A stretch of DNA of 64,000 bases from Lactobacillus sp. LL6 (GCF_007570935.1 NZ_VLLR01000001.1:124001-188000), one strand, 5' to 3'; shown: positions 33,346-41,352, numbered from the stretch's first letter. Notes: generated from the letters alone by a model not told the origin. Made by a program: numbers and translations.

Positions 33346-36300
33346 TTAATCTAATGCATTTTTATCACGGAAGAATAATACTTCTCTACCAGCAACTTTT
33401 TTGCCACTAGATTTATAAACAATCAATCTAACTGCTTTAGCCTTAACGTCTCTTAAGCCAACAACCTTATTCTTGCTATCAGCTTTCCAAGATAGACGTT
33501 CACCATAAGGAGTGAAGGTTTCTCCATCGGTGGAGATCTCTAAGCTCACTTCAGTAGGGTCACTATCATGGTCAATATTACGTGGAACAAAGACCATTCT
33601 ACTTAATTTTTCAAGTTTGTTGAAAGTAAATGTTAGAGTTAAAGGATTATTTTCATTTACTTCATCTAATGTCTTCCATTCACTAGCAAGCTTAAGATCT
33701 GTTAAATAGCTAAGTGGATGGTGACCTTCACTTTCAAAATTACTATTAACGCGTACATTATTAATTGCATATTCTAAAGAATCAGGTTTAGTTTTTGCTC
33801 CAAATGGATCTGACCATTCAGATACTTTATTACCAGCTACATAACGCAAGCGCATCACATAGCGTGTATTTGGCGTTAATTCATGGAAAGTAAAGTTATC
33901 GCCATCAATACCATCATAAAGTAAACCATTAACTTCAATTTGTACGCGATCAGTTAATTGAGGCCAGGAAACAGTTAAAGAATGGGCACTCGTTTTAGTT
34001 TGGTCAATCATTGGTTGTTTTGGTGAGCGTAAGAGTGAATCAGTGATTGCATGAACTAAGGTGCTGCTTCCATAATTAAAGTTTTGAATTTCTATTTCAA
34101 TTTTAGAGTCAGTAATATCACGATTTGCGAGTTTGATTTGTAGGGCAATCTGTTTTTCAGTTTGATAATCACTGAATTGTGGGGTCCAGTTGTAGTTAGT
34201 ATTGAAGAAGTATCCTTCTTTTGCATGAGCAAATGTATCAACGGTGCCATATTCCTGCATTGGGATATCTTGATCGTTAATTTTAACATTTACTCGATCT
34301 GGATAAGAATCACACATAATATTTAAGTTAGTAGTTTGGTGAGTTTCCATCTTTGTGAAATCACCCACAACTGGTTCAATATTAATTGTTAGTTTGCCAG
34401 ATTCAAGATTTGATGAAATTTTAGTTTCACTATGGCTATGAGCATAGTCAATTGATCCATTATCATCAAAGAAGGTAAAACTGCTCTTTCCTTGAGGATA
34501 AAGTACAAAATTACGCTCTCCAATATCAAAAATTGCGCCTCCTCGTACAAATACTGGTAAGTGCCAAATTGGATATGATAGTTTATTAAATACGCGTCCG
34601 CCAAGGAACTTCTTTCCAGTAAAAAGATCGACCCACATTGTACGATGGTTTGGTAAATAAAGATTATCTTTACGGCTATCGCCACTTCCATCTTCACGAC
34701 CATTAGTAATTGGAGCAATTAATAAATTAGGTCCAAGCATAAATTCGTTCCCAACTTGTTCAGTATAATTGACTTGCTCTTGAGGAAAATCAATGAAAAA
34801 TGGTCTCATAATTGGCTCGCCGTCTTGAGCTGTATACATGAGAGAGTAAAGATAATTGCTCAATTGTTTGCGCAAAGTGAGGTAAGCGCGATTAATGCGA
34901 GTCATTTTAGAGTTATAAGCAAAAGGCGTTTTACTAAATTTGCCTTGATTATCTAAACTAAAGAGTAGAGGAGTGAAAGATTTCCATTCGAAGTCACGAA
35001 TTGAAATTTGTGCGTTTCCTCCGCCTTCAGTTCCATCAACTGCACTACCTAAAATTGGTTGGCCTGATAAATTTGATCCCATAAAACCAGCTACTTGAGT
35101 AGCAATATTTTTCCAATTTCCTCCAATATCTCCAAAAGCAATTGCAGAGTTCTTTTGACTACCGCTATTGCCGGTTGTTGATAAGATTAATGGACGAGTT
35201 TGTTTAATGTTATCATCAAGAATTTGGGTATCTTGTTGGAGTAAGTCACTGTCGCTAGTATTAGTTGCCACAAATGAAGTTGTAGCAGGAAGTTGAGCAT
35301 CATTAGTCCAAAGACCAGGTTGAACTTTTTGTGAGATTGCATAGCTATTGAAGTTATTAATTGCTTCATCATCTACATCTTGATTTCCATAGTTTGGAAT
35401 AAACCACCCAAGTGGAAAATGGAAACGATGGAAACGGTCGATCATAGCACGAGCTGAAAATTGATATTGATCCTCACCATTTAAAGATGATTTGCCACTA
35501 GCTTCATCTGCTGAATAAGTTTGAACATAATAATTGTTGTCTTCGTATTCTTCAGCACTACGGTCTCTAGCAACACTTGGCTTCCACATAGTCGTTAAGA
35601 AATTACCCGCATAACCTAAATCTAAAGCGTATTTTGGTAAAAGCATAGGCTTACCTGTTAAGAGGTAGTATTTTTTTAAAATATCTTTAGGTGAATCACC
35701 AATGATATAGAAATTATCGAAAATGTTAGTTCTATGAGCTAACATGGTAGTGCCGTTTTCAAACTTGCCAAAATCGTACTTACCCACAGCAGTTGTATTT
35801 CTAAGCTCTCCAAAGCCAGCATTTGACCAAAAGAATGGAACTTGAGTTAATACACCGCCTTTTCCTTTTATTTGATCACGCTTAATTTTAATATTTTGTC
35901 CTTTATGACTAAAATAGCCATTTTGCATCCCACCACCGTAGTAGAATTCGTTTTTATTTTGGTTAAGGATTTCTACGCTGGCATCTTGTCCAATTTCGAT
36001 TGGACTCTTTTGAACTAAGCGAGTATGGTGTAATGTTTCATCAAAGATACTCATAACAGCTGGATTTTGTTGAAAAATCAACTGGTAGTTGCCTGATTGA
36101 ATGATTAAAGAATCACTTGTGGCACGAGGATTTGATTGTTCGAATAAATGGTTATCAAATTTAGATAAATCAACAAATGAAGTATGATTTTCGTCAAAAT
36201 TCTTACTTGGATCTAAAAAATAACGGAAGATCCCGTCACTAATAATGTAAAGACGAGCGACCTCACCTGTTGAATAGTGAAGTTCATAATAATGGTCGCG

Positions 36301-36363
36301 CTTATTAGCACCAACCAGTTGTCCTAATTGGTGTCTTTTTATTTGCATATCTTGATCTTGCAT
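33346..36363 (-). CDS. Family 31 glycoside hydrolase with C-terminal FN3 and F5/8-type domains
   Basis: A 1005-aa intracellular-looking enzyme (no signal peptide). An N-terminal GH31 beta domain is followed by the barrel (~240-560) with PKYALDLGYAGNFLTT and FPLGWFIPNYGNQDVDDE. GLWTND (Asp near 355) and FGDIGGNW (Asp near 411) are the probable nucleophile and acid/base. The proximal C-terminal domain has EPIMRPFFIDFP and LLIAPITNGREDG. Distal domains are an FN3 (TSAHSLTVSWPQLTDRVQIE, ~785-875) and a discoidin/CBM32-like unit (FESEGHHPLSYLTDLKLASE to the end). Annotators would call it an alpha-glucosidase, but the layout and its shared NagR-like site with nagA suggest an alpha-N-acetylgalactosaminidase-type GH31 instead. 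Confidence 0.85.
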   Translation of the reverse strand: MQDQDMQIKRHQLGQLVGANKRDHYYELHYSTGEVARLYIISDGIFRYFLDPSKNFDENHTSFVDLSKFDNHLFEQSNPRATSDSLIIQSGNYQLIFQQNPAVMSIFDETLHHTRLVQKSPIEIGQDASVEILNQNKNEFYYGGGMQNGYFSHKGQNIKIKRDQIKGKGGVLTQVPFFWSNAGFGELRNTTAVGKYDFGKFENGTTMLAHRTNIFDNFYIIGDSPKDILKKYYLLTGKPMLLPKYALDLGYAGNFLTTMWKPSVARDRSAEEYEDNNYYVQTYSADEASGKSSLNGEDQYQFSARAMIDRFHRFHFPLGWFIPNYGNQDVDDEAINNFNSYAISQKVQPGLWTNDAQLPATTSFVATNTSDSDLLQQDTQILDDNIKQTRPLILSTTGNSGSQKNSAIAFGDIGGNWKNIATQVAGFMGSNLSGQPILGSAVDGTEGGGNAQISIRDFEWKSFTPLLFSLDNQGKFSKTPFAYNSKMTRINRAYLTLRKQLSNYLYSLMYTAQDGEPIMRPFFIDFPQEQVNYTEQVGNEFMLGPNLLIAPITNGREDGSGDSRKDNLYLPNHRTMWVDLFTGKKFLGGRVFNKLSYPIWHLPVFVRGGAIFDIGERNFVLYPQGKSSFTFFDDNGSIDYAHSHSETKISSNLESGKLTINIEPVVGDFTKMETHQTTNLNIMCDSYPDRVNVKINDQDIPMQEYGTVDTFAHAKEGYFFNTNYNWTPQFSDYQTEKQIALQIKLANRDITDSKIEIEIQNFNYGSSTLVHAITDSLLRSPKQPMIDQTKTSAHSLTVSWPQLTDRVQIEVNGLLYDGIDGDNFTFHELTPNTRYVMRLRYVAGNKVSEWSDPFGAKTKPDSLEYAINNVRVNSNFESEGHHPLSYLTDLKLASEWKTLDEVNENNPLTLTFTFNKLEKLSRMVFVPRNIDHDSDPTEVSLEISTDGETFTPYGERLSWKADSKNKVVGLRDVKAKAVRLIVYKSSGKKVAGREVLFFRDKNALD

Positions 36364-36444
36364 TATAATTCTTTCTTTCTTCTAAAACTTATTACTACCA
36401 TTATAACCAAAAAGTGAGAATTTTTTGAGTAATTATTCTAAAAC

Positions 36445-36456
36445 TGGTAAAGACCA
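36445..36456. promoter_or_regulatory. NagR/DasR-type (GntR family) operator between GH31 gene and nagA
   Basis: CTGGTAAAGACCA (core 36445-36456) matches the dre/NagR consensus TGGTCTAGACCA at 10 of 12 positions. It lies just upstream of a -10-like TAAAAT for nagA, in the divergent promoter region. The likely effectors in the family are GlcNAc-6-P or GlcN-6-P. Confidence 0.65.
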
Positions 36457-36531
36457 ATTTTTTAAGATAAAATAGAAGTATAATTAATTGAGTTTGAATT
36501 GTTTTCTTGTGAAAGTAGAAAGAAGAAAGTT

Positions 36532-37680
36532 ATGAAGTATTATATTCATGCCGACAAATTTTTCTTAAAAAATAGAACTGAAAATGGTGGTTATTTAGAA
36601 GTTGATGATGGTAAGTTTGGTTTTTATTATCCAGATAATCATAAGCCAGATGGAAAGATTATTGATTATTCTGGTAAGTGGATTGCTCCTGGATATGTTG
36701 ATACCCACATTCATGGTTCTTTAAAAGAAGATGTGATGAAGAGTGATTGGGAAGGAATCAATAAGATTTCTGAAGGCCTTTTAAGTGCTGGTGTAACTTC
36801 TTGGATGCCAACCACAATTACCGCTGCAAGTACTACTTTAACAAAAATTTGTGAAATGTTTGCTCAGCATCAAGGTGAAGAAAGCGGAGCTAAAATTAAA
36901 GGGATTCACTTTGAAGGACCATTTTTCACAGAAGAACATGCAGGTGCAGAAAATCCTAAATATATGATGGATCCAAGTGTTGATGAATTTAATAAATGGC
37001 GCAGTGCTTCTAATGGAATGCTTAAGAAAATCTCAATGGCACCAGAGCGCCCAGGATCAGCTGAATTTATTCGTGAAGTAACTAAAGAAGGTGTAGTTGT
37101 TGCATTAGGACACTCAAGTGCAAGCTTTGAAGAAGCTGTACGCGGAATTGAAGCGGGAGCTAGCATGTTTACTCATACTTTTAATGGGATGCCAGATCCA
37201 GCTCATCATGGAGCTACTATTTCAAATGCGGCAATGGCACTTAACAACGTTACTGATGAACTTATCTGTGATGGTCATCATGTGCAAGAGCCAATGGTGC
37301 GGACTTTAATCAATGCAGTCGGACCAGAACACGTAGCCTTAATTACTGATTGTATGGAAGCAGGAATGATGCCAGATGGTGATTATATGTTAGGAGAATT
37401 ACCAGTATATGTAAAAGATGGTATGGCACGCTTAAAAGATGGTGATAATTTAGCAGGAAGTATTTTACAGCTTAAAGATGGGGTTAAGAATGTGGTTGAT
37501 TGGAATATTACTACTCCTGAAAAAGCTGTCATGATGGCAAGTTATGTTCCTGCAAAAAGCGCACATTTGGATAATTGTGGTGTTATTGCTCCGGATAGGG
37601 ATGCTGACTTCTTGATTTTGAATCCTGATATGACATTGAGTGAAACTTACTTAAATGGTGAATCGAGATATAAGGCGTAA
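36532..37680 (+). CDS. nagA: N-acetylglucosamine-6-phosphate deacetylase
   Basis: A 382-aa amidohydrolase that converts GlcNAc-6-P to GlcN-6-P and acetate. It has APGYVDTHIHGSLKEDVM (HxH metal motif), GIHFEGPFFTEEHAGAENP (metal Glu), ALGHSSASFEEAV (His), THTFNGMPDPAHHG (His) and LITDCMEAGMMPDG (catalytic Asp). ATG 36532 gives the family length; the upstream frame begins with TTG (36499) and adds a basic, unsupported extension. A NagR-like operator precedes it. Confidence 0.94.
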   Translation: MKYYIHADKFFLKNRTENGGYLEVDDGKFGFYYPDNHKPDGKIIDYSGKWIAPGYVDTHIHGSLKEDVMKSDWEGINKISEGLLSAGVTSWMPTTITAASTTLTKICEMFAQHQGEESGAKIKGIHFEGPFFTEEHAGAENPKYMMDPSVDEFNKWRSASNGMLKKISMAPERPGSAEFIREVTKEGVVVALGHSSASFEEAVRGIEAGASMFTHTFNGMPDPAHHGATISNAAMALNNVTDELICDGHHVQEPMVRTLINAVGPEHVALITDCMEAGMMPDGDYMLGELPVYVKDGMARLKDGDNLAGSILQLKDGVKNVVDWNITTPEKAVMMASYVPAKSAHLDNCGVIAPDRDADFLILNPDMTLSETYLNGESRYKA

Positions 37681-37730
37681 TAATTGAAAAAGCTAAAAAA
37701 TAGTGCCTTTTCAATAAACTTTTAACAATT

Positions 37731-37970
37731 ATGAAAAAAGTTATTTCATTTTTAGGCTATGGGATTATTTTAGCGGTATTATCGTATTTAACATTAAAAA
37801 ATACTAACCATCCACAAACATGGATAAATATAATTCCAATGTACGTTGCAACATATGGCATAGTTGAAATTATTAAAAGTCAAAAAATACATAATATTTT
37901 TGTAAAAACTCTTTTAATAATATTACTGTTAATATGCATTTTCATATTTATTTTGATTTTTATAAATTAA
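37731..37970 (+). CDS. 79-aa membrane protein, hypothetical
   Basis: Three hydrophobic segments (VISFLGYGIILAVLSYLTL; IIPMYVATYGIVEI; TLLIILLLICIFIFILIFI) separated by short charged loops with KNTNHPQTW and KSQKIHN. The ribosome site is weak (no clear SD before the ATG) and codon use is very AT-rich, so expression is doubtful. It lies between nagA and a long hairpin. Confidence 0.45.
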   Translation: MKKVISFLGYGIILAVLSYLTLKNTNHPQTWINIIPMYVATYGIVEIIKSQKIHNIFVKTLLIILLLICIFIFILIFIN

Positions 37971-37993
37971 GAAATATTTTCTAGTTAAGTATT

Positions 37994-38052
37994 AAAAACC
38001 GTTGATAATAAAGGTTTGATTGATATGAACCTCAAAATTATCAACGGTTTTT
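37994..38052. terminator. Long perfect inverted repeat, probable terminator
   Basis: A 16-bp perfect stem: AAAAACCGTTGATAAT (37994-38009) with ATTATCAACGGTTTTT (38037-38052). The 27-nt loop contains a second stem AGGTT/AACCT. It ends in a T run on one strand and begins with an A run, so it can work both ways. Confidence 0.8.
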
Positions 38053-38090
38053 GTTGTATTATGCTTAGGCTAAAAAGATTAGATATTTTT

Positions 38091-38129
38091 ATGTAAGCGC
38101 TTTACAAAATGGGAGAAATTTGATATATT
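38091..38129 (+). promoter_or_regulatory. Strong promoter with overlapping cre site driving a non-coding transcript
   Basis: TTTACA (38101-38106), a 17-nt spacer and TATATT (38124-38129) make a near-ideal sigma-A promoter. The -35 box is part of TGTAAGCGCTTTACA (38092-38106), a good CcpA catabolite-responsive element. CcpA binding here should repress. Confidence 0.75.
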
Positions 38130-38135
38130 ATAAGT

Positions 38136-38430
38136 GTAAAGAAAAAGAAGTGAACGTTAAGAGAGGATGAGTTCCGATGGGCTAGAAAGGCTTAATTATT
38201 AGTAATTTAGAAAGGCTTGTGATACCAATGGGCATAATAAATTAACTCAATGGTTGAGACGAAAGTGACTTAATTTTTTTACATAAGAGGCTCGAGATTT
38301 ATTGATTGAGCATAGAAACAATATTTATAAAAGAAAGTCACTTGATAGGTATTCGGAAAGATTAATATATGACTTATGATAATATGAGATGACCTTTCAC
38401 TAGATAGTTAAGTGAAAGGTCATTTAATTT
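38136..38430 (+). ncRNA. Candidate structured non-coding RNA, about 290 nt, family not recognised
   Basis: This fills the 526-nt gap 37971-38496 after the preceding hairpin. No ORF longer than a few codons is present, yet the stretch has its own promoter and terminator. Nested pairings can be drawn: TTCCGA (38172-38177) with TCGGAA (38353-38358); ATACC (38222-38226) with GGTAT (38348-38352); AAGTGACTT (38263-38271) with AAGTCACTT (38335-38343), perfect. Local hairpins are CTTAATTA-TTAG-TAATTTAG (38191-38210, one mismatch) and CTCAA-TGG-TTGAG (38246-38258). AGAAAGGCTT occurs twice (38184-38193, 38209-38218), once on each side of the first hairpin, and ATGGGC occurs twice. The stems stack coaxially into one closed structure. 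Confidence 0.65.
38389..38430 (+). terminator. Terminator of the candidate ncRNA
   Basis: ATGACCTTTCACT (38389-38401) and AGTGAAAGGTCAT (38411-38423), a 13-bp perfect stem, followed by TTAATTTGTTT. Confidence 0.85.
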
Positions 38431-38440
38431 GTTTAAAAAA

Positions 38441-38492
38441 TATAATAAAAACTCCTGACGAACTCGCCTTGAGCAGTTTCAGCAGGAGTTTA
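38441..38492 (-). terminator. Terminator of ntd
   Basis: Minus strand AAACTCCTG with CAGGAGTTTT (plus-strand arms 38483-38491 and 38447-38456) closes a ~26-nt loop and is followed by a TTTTATTATA tract. Confidence 0.75.
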
Positions 38493-38496
38493 TTAA

Positions 38497-38973
38497 TTAA
38501 TAAACGGCACCATCGTAAAAGCCATAACGTGGTTGATTAAAGTTGTAATCCTTAAGTTCGCTGATTTTAATTGCATTGTCGCAAACACCCCAGCTCATTA
38601 AGTTGATAGGCTTACCATAATCTTCATCTGGGATTACAAGCAAGATAAATTTACCTTGGCTTAATGCATAACCAAGTTCCATACCTAGTCCAACATCTTC
38701 TTCTTCAGGAATGTAAACACCAATCATTACATCACTAGATTTAATTCCAAGGAGATCACCATGGTAAGTAGCGTCAGCCCATTCTACATCATGCAAATAT
38801 TCAGGATGTTCATCAACACGAATACCCTTATATTGATTTTGAAGAGGTACATAGCTATTTTCTAAATCGATTGTGGGATTTTCTTTTAAAGCTTCCATGG
38901 CTTCTTTATAAGCCTTGTTTTGCTTGTCGCTAAACCAACCGGCACCAAAATAAACTGTCTTTGTTTTAGTCAT
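38497..38973 (-). CDS. ntd: Nucleoside 2-deoxyribosyltransferase
   Basis: A 158-aa enzyme that swaps the base of a 2'-deoxyribonucleoside for another purine or pyrimidine (salvage). It is almost collinear with the classic L. leichmannii enzyme: VYFGAGWFSDKQNKAYKEAM, PTIDLENSYVPLQNQYKGIR, EDVGLGMELGYALSQGKFIL, IPDEDYGKPINLMSWGVCDN and the terminal YGFYDGAVY. The catalytic Glu is in GMELGYAL. The start is ATG 38973 with AGGAG upstream. It is monocistronic. Confidence 0.97.
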   Translation of the reverse strand: MTKTKTVYFGAGWFSDKQNKAYKEAMEALKENPTIDLENSYVPLQNQYKGIRVDEHPEYLHDVEWADATYHGDLLGIKSSDVMIGVYIPEEEDVGLGMELGYALSQGKFILLVIPDEDYGKPINLMSWGVCDNAIKISELKDYNFNQPRYGFYDGAVY

Positions 38974-39102
38974 AATATTTTCTCCTAAAAAATCAAAACT
39001 TACTTAAATAACTTTAACATTAAAATATTTGAAAATTTAGTCTTGTTGTTTTAGCCTAATGGGTGTATTAACAAGAAATTTTTTTAAAGGAAAGTACATA
39101 AA

Positions 39103-39582
39103 ATGATAAAACAAAATTATTTTGATAAAAATGCTGTCTATGTGATGGATGGAGACAATCAGGATGAAATATTAAAGAAAATATATGACAAATTATTAGT
39201 AAATGGTTATGTAAAAGGAAATTTTTTAGAACATATTATTAATCGTGAACATAATTTTCCAACGGGATTAACTTTAAATACTTTAGGTGAAAATCTGCCG
39301 AATATTGCTATTCCTCATACTGAAGGAGAATTTGTAAATACAAGTTTAATAGTGCCAGTAGCTTTAAAAACACCGGTGATTTTTCACAATATGATAAAAC
39401 CTCGTGAAAAATTAGAAGCAAAATTTCTTTTTATGCTCTTAGATAATCATCCAGATGGGCAAGCTCAGCTATTAAGCAAAGTGATGGACTTTTTAGGAGA
39501 AACACCCACTGATGAATTGCGTCATTTTTTAAATTTTGAAAATCCAGAAGCAATTTATGAATTTCTAGAACAAAAATTCTGA
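39103..39582 (+). CDS. Orphan PTS sugar transporter IIA (fructose/galactitol type)
   Basis: A 159-aa EIIA domain of the PTS_EIIA_2 fold. The phosphorylated His is in NIAIPHTEGEFVNT; other signatures are FPTGLTLNTLGENLPNIAIP and FLFMLLDNHPDGQAQLLSKV. No IIB or IIC is adjacent, so it either serves a distant permease or has a regulatory role. AAAGGAAAG precedes ATG 39103. Confidence 0.88.
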   Translation: MIKQNYFDKNAVYVMDGDNQDEILKKIYDKLLVNGYVKGNFLEHIINREHNFPTGLTLNTLGENLPNIAIPHTEGEFVNTSLIVPVALKTPVIFHNMIKPREKLEAKFLFMLLDNHPDGQAQLLSKVMDFLGETPTDELRHFLNFENPEAIYEFLEQKF

Positions 39583-39588
39583 AATGAA

Positions 39589-39614
39589 AAACTGCCCAAT
39601 TTTGGACAGTTTCT
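39589..39614. terminator. Terminator between the PTS IIA gene and the tyrosine phosphatase gene
   Basis: AAACTGCCCA and TGGACAGTTT (arms 39589-39598 and 39603-39612), one mismatch, with A and T tracts on the two sides. Confidence 0.75.
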
Positions 39615-39617
39615 AAC

Positions 39618-40421
39618 TTAATCTTCTAAATAAATTTGACGTAGTTTCATAATATCTGCGCTTGAAAGTTTCATGACTTCACGCAAGTAATTGTTGATAC
39701 TACCGTAGTTATCATTTAGTACTTTAAGAGCATGATCAAGATATTCAGGACGTACGCTTTGAATATCACGAATTGATTGCAGAGTATTTTCATTCTTACC
39801 TTGCTTTCTTTCTCGTTCAACTAGCCCTTCAATGAAATCATGTGTAGTGATATTAGTAAGCAAATAGTCTTTTTTTATGGTTTGAAGAGGCACACCAAGA
39901 GCAGTAAGAATCAATAAAGCACCAAAACCTGTTCTGTCTTTACCAGCTGTACAGTGAAAAATTAATGCTTCATCATCTTTGTCATTATCTAGAAGTGCAT
40001 CAAAGAATTTTCGGTAGGCTTTTCTAGCAGAATCGCTTTCAATCATATCTTCATAAGCATAAAGCATATGGTCAAAACCAAAATCTGCATCCTGCTTTGA
40101 TTGATTTTCTAAGTCAGTAATGCTCTTAGATGAATTAGTTAAATCCTCACTAAAGACCGGATTAAATTCATATCTAGCCCCTTCTGGCACACGATCTGGT
40201 TGTTTATCTACTTCAGCTTGACTTCTAAAATCAATAATAGTTTTAACACCATAATCTTTTAAAAAATCAAGATCAAGTAGAGAAAGGTCAGCTAAATTAC
40301 CTGTTCTTAAAAGCTTATGCATCTTTATTTTCTTACCAGACATGGTTTTATAACCACCAAGTTCACGGAAGTTTCGACCACTTGTTACACCAATTAATTG
40401 GTTAGTTAATTTTTCATTCAA
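39618..40421 (-). CDS. Tyrosine-protein phosphatase (Y_phosphatase3 type)
   Basis: A 267-aa dual-specificity/tyrosine phosphatase of the family common in lactobacilli. GRNFRELGGYKTMSGKKIK lies near the N-terminus, LRTGNLADLS and IDFRSQAEVDKQPDRVP follow, and the P-loop HCTAGKDRTGFGALLI (CX5R, Cys near residue 158) marks the active site. The C-terminus has QSVRPEYLDHALKVL. It is cytosolic, with no signal peptide. Substrates may be phosphoproteins or phosphoinositide-like molecules. The ATG at 40421 has GAGAGGAGG upstream. Confidence 0.92.
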   Translation of the reverse strand: MNEKLTNQLIGVTSGRNFRELGGYKTMSGKKIKMHKLLRTGNLADLSLLDLDFLKDYGVKTIIDFRSQAEVDKQPDRVPEGARYEFNPVFSEDLTNSSKSITDLENQSKQDADFGFDHMLYAYEDMIESDSARKAYRKFFDALLDNDKDDEALIFHCTAGKDRTGFGALLILTALGVPLQTIKKDYLLTNITTHDFIEGLVERERKQGKNENTLQSIRDIQSVRPEYLDHALKVLNDNYGSINNYLREVMKLSSADIMKLRQIYLED

Positions 40422-40510
40422 AATAAAATCCTCCTCTCAAAACTCTCACAATTGGAATTATTGTACCAACAAACTTATGCTAAAACAAACATTTTGGAAG
40501 TAACAGCTTA

Positions 40511-40527
40511 CAAAATTATGCTAAAAT
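40511..40527 (+). promoter_or_regulatory. Extended -10 promoter upstream of usp, in a tandem repeat
   Basis: TATGCTAAAATAAAC contains TGC TAAAAT, an extended -10. A near-identical copy (TATGCTAAAACAAAC) lies 41 nt upstream (about 40477-40491). Confidence 0.4.
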
Positions 40528-40572
40528 AAACTTAAGTAAGCAGATATTATTATTAGGAGATGAAAATAGAAT

Positions 40573-41058
40573 ATGGCAAAAGAAAGTATTTTAGTACCAG
40601 TAGATGGCTCAGAATCAGCTGAAAGAGCTTTTGATAAAGCTGTTAAGGTTGCGATGACTGATAAAGCGCATGTTGACATTTTGAACGTAATTGATACTCG
40701 TCAATTTATGGGCGAAATGCAAGACACTTTGATTTCTGGTGATACAATTTATCAAATGACTCAAGATGCTGAAGAATATTTGAAGAGCTTGAAGAAGTGG
40801 GCGCATGATAACTTCAACTTCGATGATATTGATTACCACATTCGTTATGGTAGCCCTAAGAGAATTATTTCTTATGACTTTATTAAGGACCACAAAGATA
40901 ATTTGATTGTGATGGGGGCAACAGGTTTAAATGCTGTTGAAAGAATGCTCATGGGTTCAGTTACTGAATATGTAAATCAACATGCTTTAGCTGATGTTTT
41001 AATTGTTAGAACTGATATGGCTAACAATCCAATTAAACCAACAATGCGTAAAAATTAA
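40573..41058 (+). CDS. Universal stress protein UspA family
   Basis: A 161-aa Usp domain: SILVPVDGSESAERAFDKAV at the N-terminus and VMGATGLNAVERMLMGSVTE (the ATP-binding G-2x-G-9x-G(S/T) signature), ending in DVLIVRTDM. It probably binds ATP and accumulates under stress. ATG 40573 is preceded by AGGAG. A terminator follows after 3 nt. Confidence 0.94.
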   Translation: MAKESILVPVDGSESAERAFDKAVKVAMTDKAHVDILNVIDTRQFMGEMQDTLISGDTIYQMTQDAEEYLKSLKKWAHDNFNFDDIDYHIRYGSPKRIISYDFIKDHKDNLIVMGATGLNAVERMLMGSVTEYVNQHALADVLIVRTDMANNPIKPTMRKN

Positions 41059-41061
41059 AAT

Positions 41062-41090
41062 AAAAAGTCTGTTTTTCAGGCTTTTTATTT
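41062..41090 (+). terminator. Terminator of usp
   Basis: AAAAAGTCTG (41062-41071) with CAGGCTTTTT (41077-41086) and a T-rich tail. Confidence 0.85.
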
Positions 41091-41100
41091 TTTTATAAAA

Positions 41101-41157
41101 TTGCAAGCGCTTTTTATTAAATTTTCTCTTGCGAAAAACCGAATATTTAGGTATTAT
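41101..41157 (+). promoter_or_regulatory. cre-like site and promoter of the phn leader
   Basis: TTGCAAGCGCTTTTTA (41101-41116) resembles a CcpA cre box. It is followed by TTGCGA (41129-41134), a 17-nt spacer and TATTAT (41152-41157), placing transcription start near 41164, about 215 nt ahead of phnD. Confidence 0.6.
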
Positions 41158-41164
41158 TTTCTAC

Positions 41165-41352
41165 AAATGAACGCGACTAAAGAGAAGGAGAGGGAATAAT
41201 CGTGCAAGTGGGATTTACAACATTTTTTATAAAATGCAATCCTATGGGGGTGTTATTCCCTTTTTTTGGTCGTGAGAATTTTGTTCGTTTTTTAGTAAAA
41301 AGTTGTTGAATTGACTTAATAACAGTCTTATTGGCTGGTTATTGAGTCTTTT
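41165..41352 (+). ncRNA. Structured leader RNA with two intrinsic terminators upstream of phnD (riboswitch/attenuator candidate)
   Basis: This accounts for the non-coding stretch 41059-41379. Element 1: AGGGAATAA (41191-41199) pairs with TTATTCCCT (41253-41261) and is followed by T7. Inside it, GGATT (41211-41215) pairs with AATCC (41238-41242) and CATTTT with AAAATG (41221-41226 / 41231-41236). Element 2: GACTTAATAAC (41313-41323) with GTTATTGAGTC (41338-41348), then TTTTTT. Both terminators lie after the promoter and before the phnD ribosome site, so readthrough must be controlled or inefficient. I do not recognise the family. Confidence 0.55.
41202..41309 (+). CDS. Possible 35-aa leader peptide in the phn leader
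   Basis: GTG 41202 to TGA 41309 encodes 35 residues starting MQVGFTTFFIKCNPMGVLF and ending RFLVKSC. A good AAGGAGAGG sits 8 nt upstream. The frame spans terminator element 1, so its translation would disrupt that hairpin. A still shorter frame MNATKEKERE (ATG 41167) ends at the same place, overlapping the ribosome site. There is no homologue to support it, so it may be fortuitous. Confidence 0.35.
   Translation: MQVGFTTFFIKCNPMGVLFPFFGRENFVRFLVKSC

Noticed and set aside
38160-38240. Short ATG frames (MSSDGL, MGII) in the ncRNA region
   Set aside because: Only 5-6 codons each, no conserved product plausible; the pairing pattern explains the stretch better.
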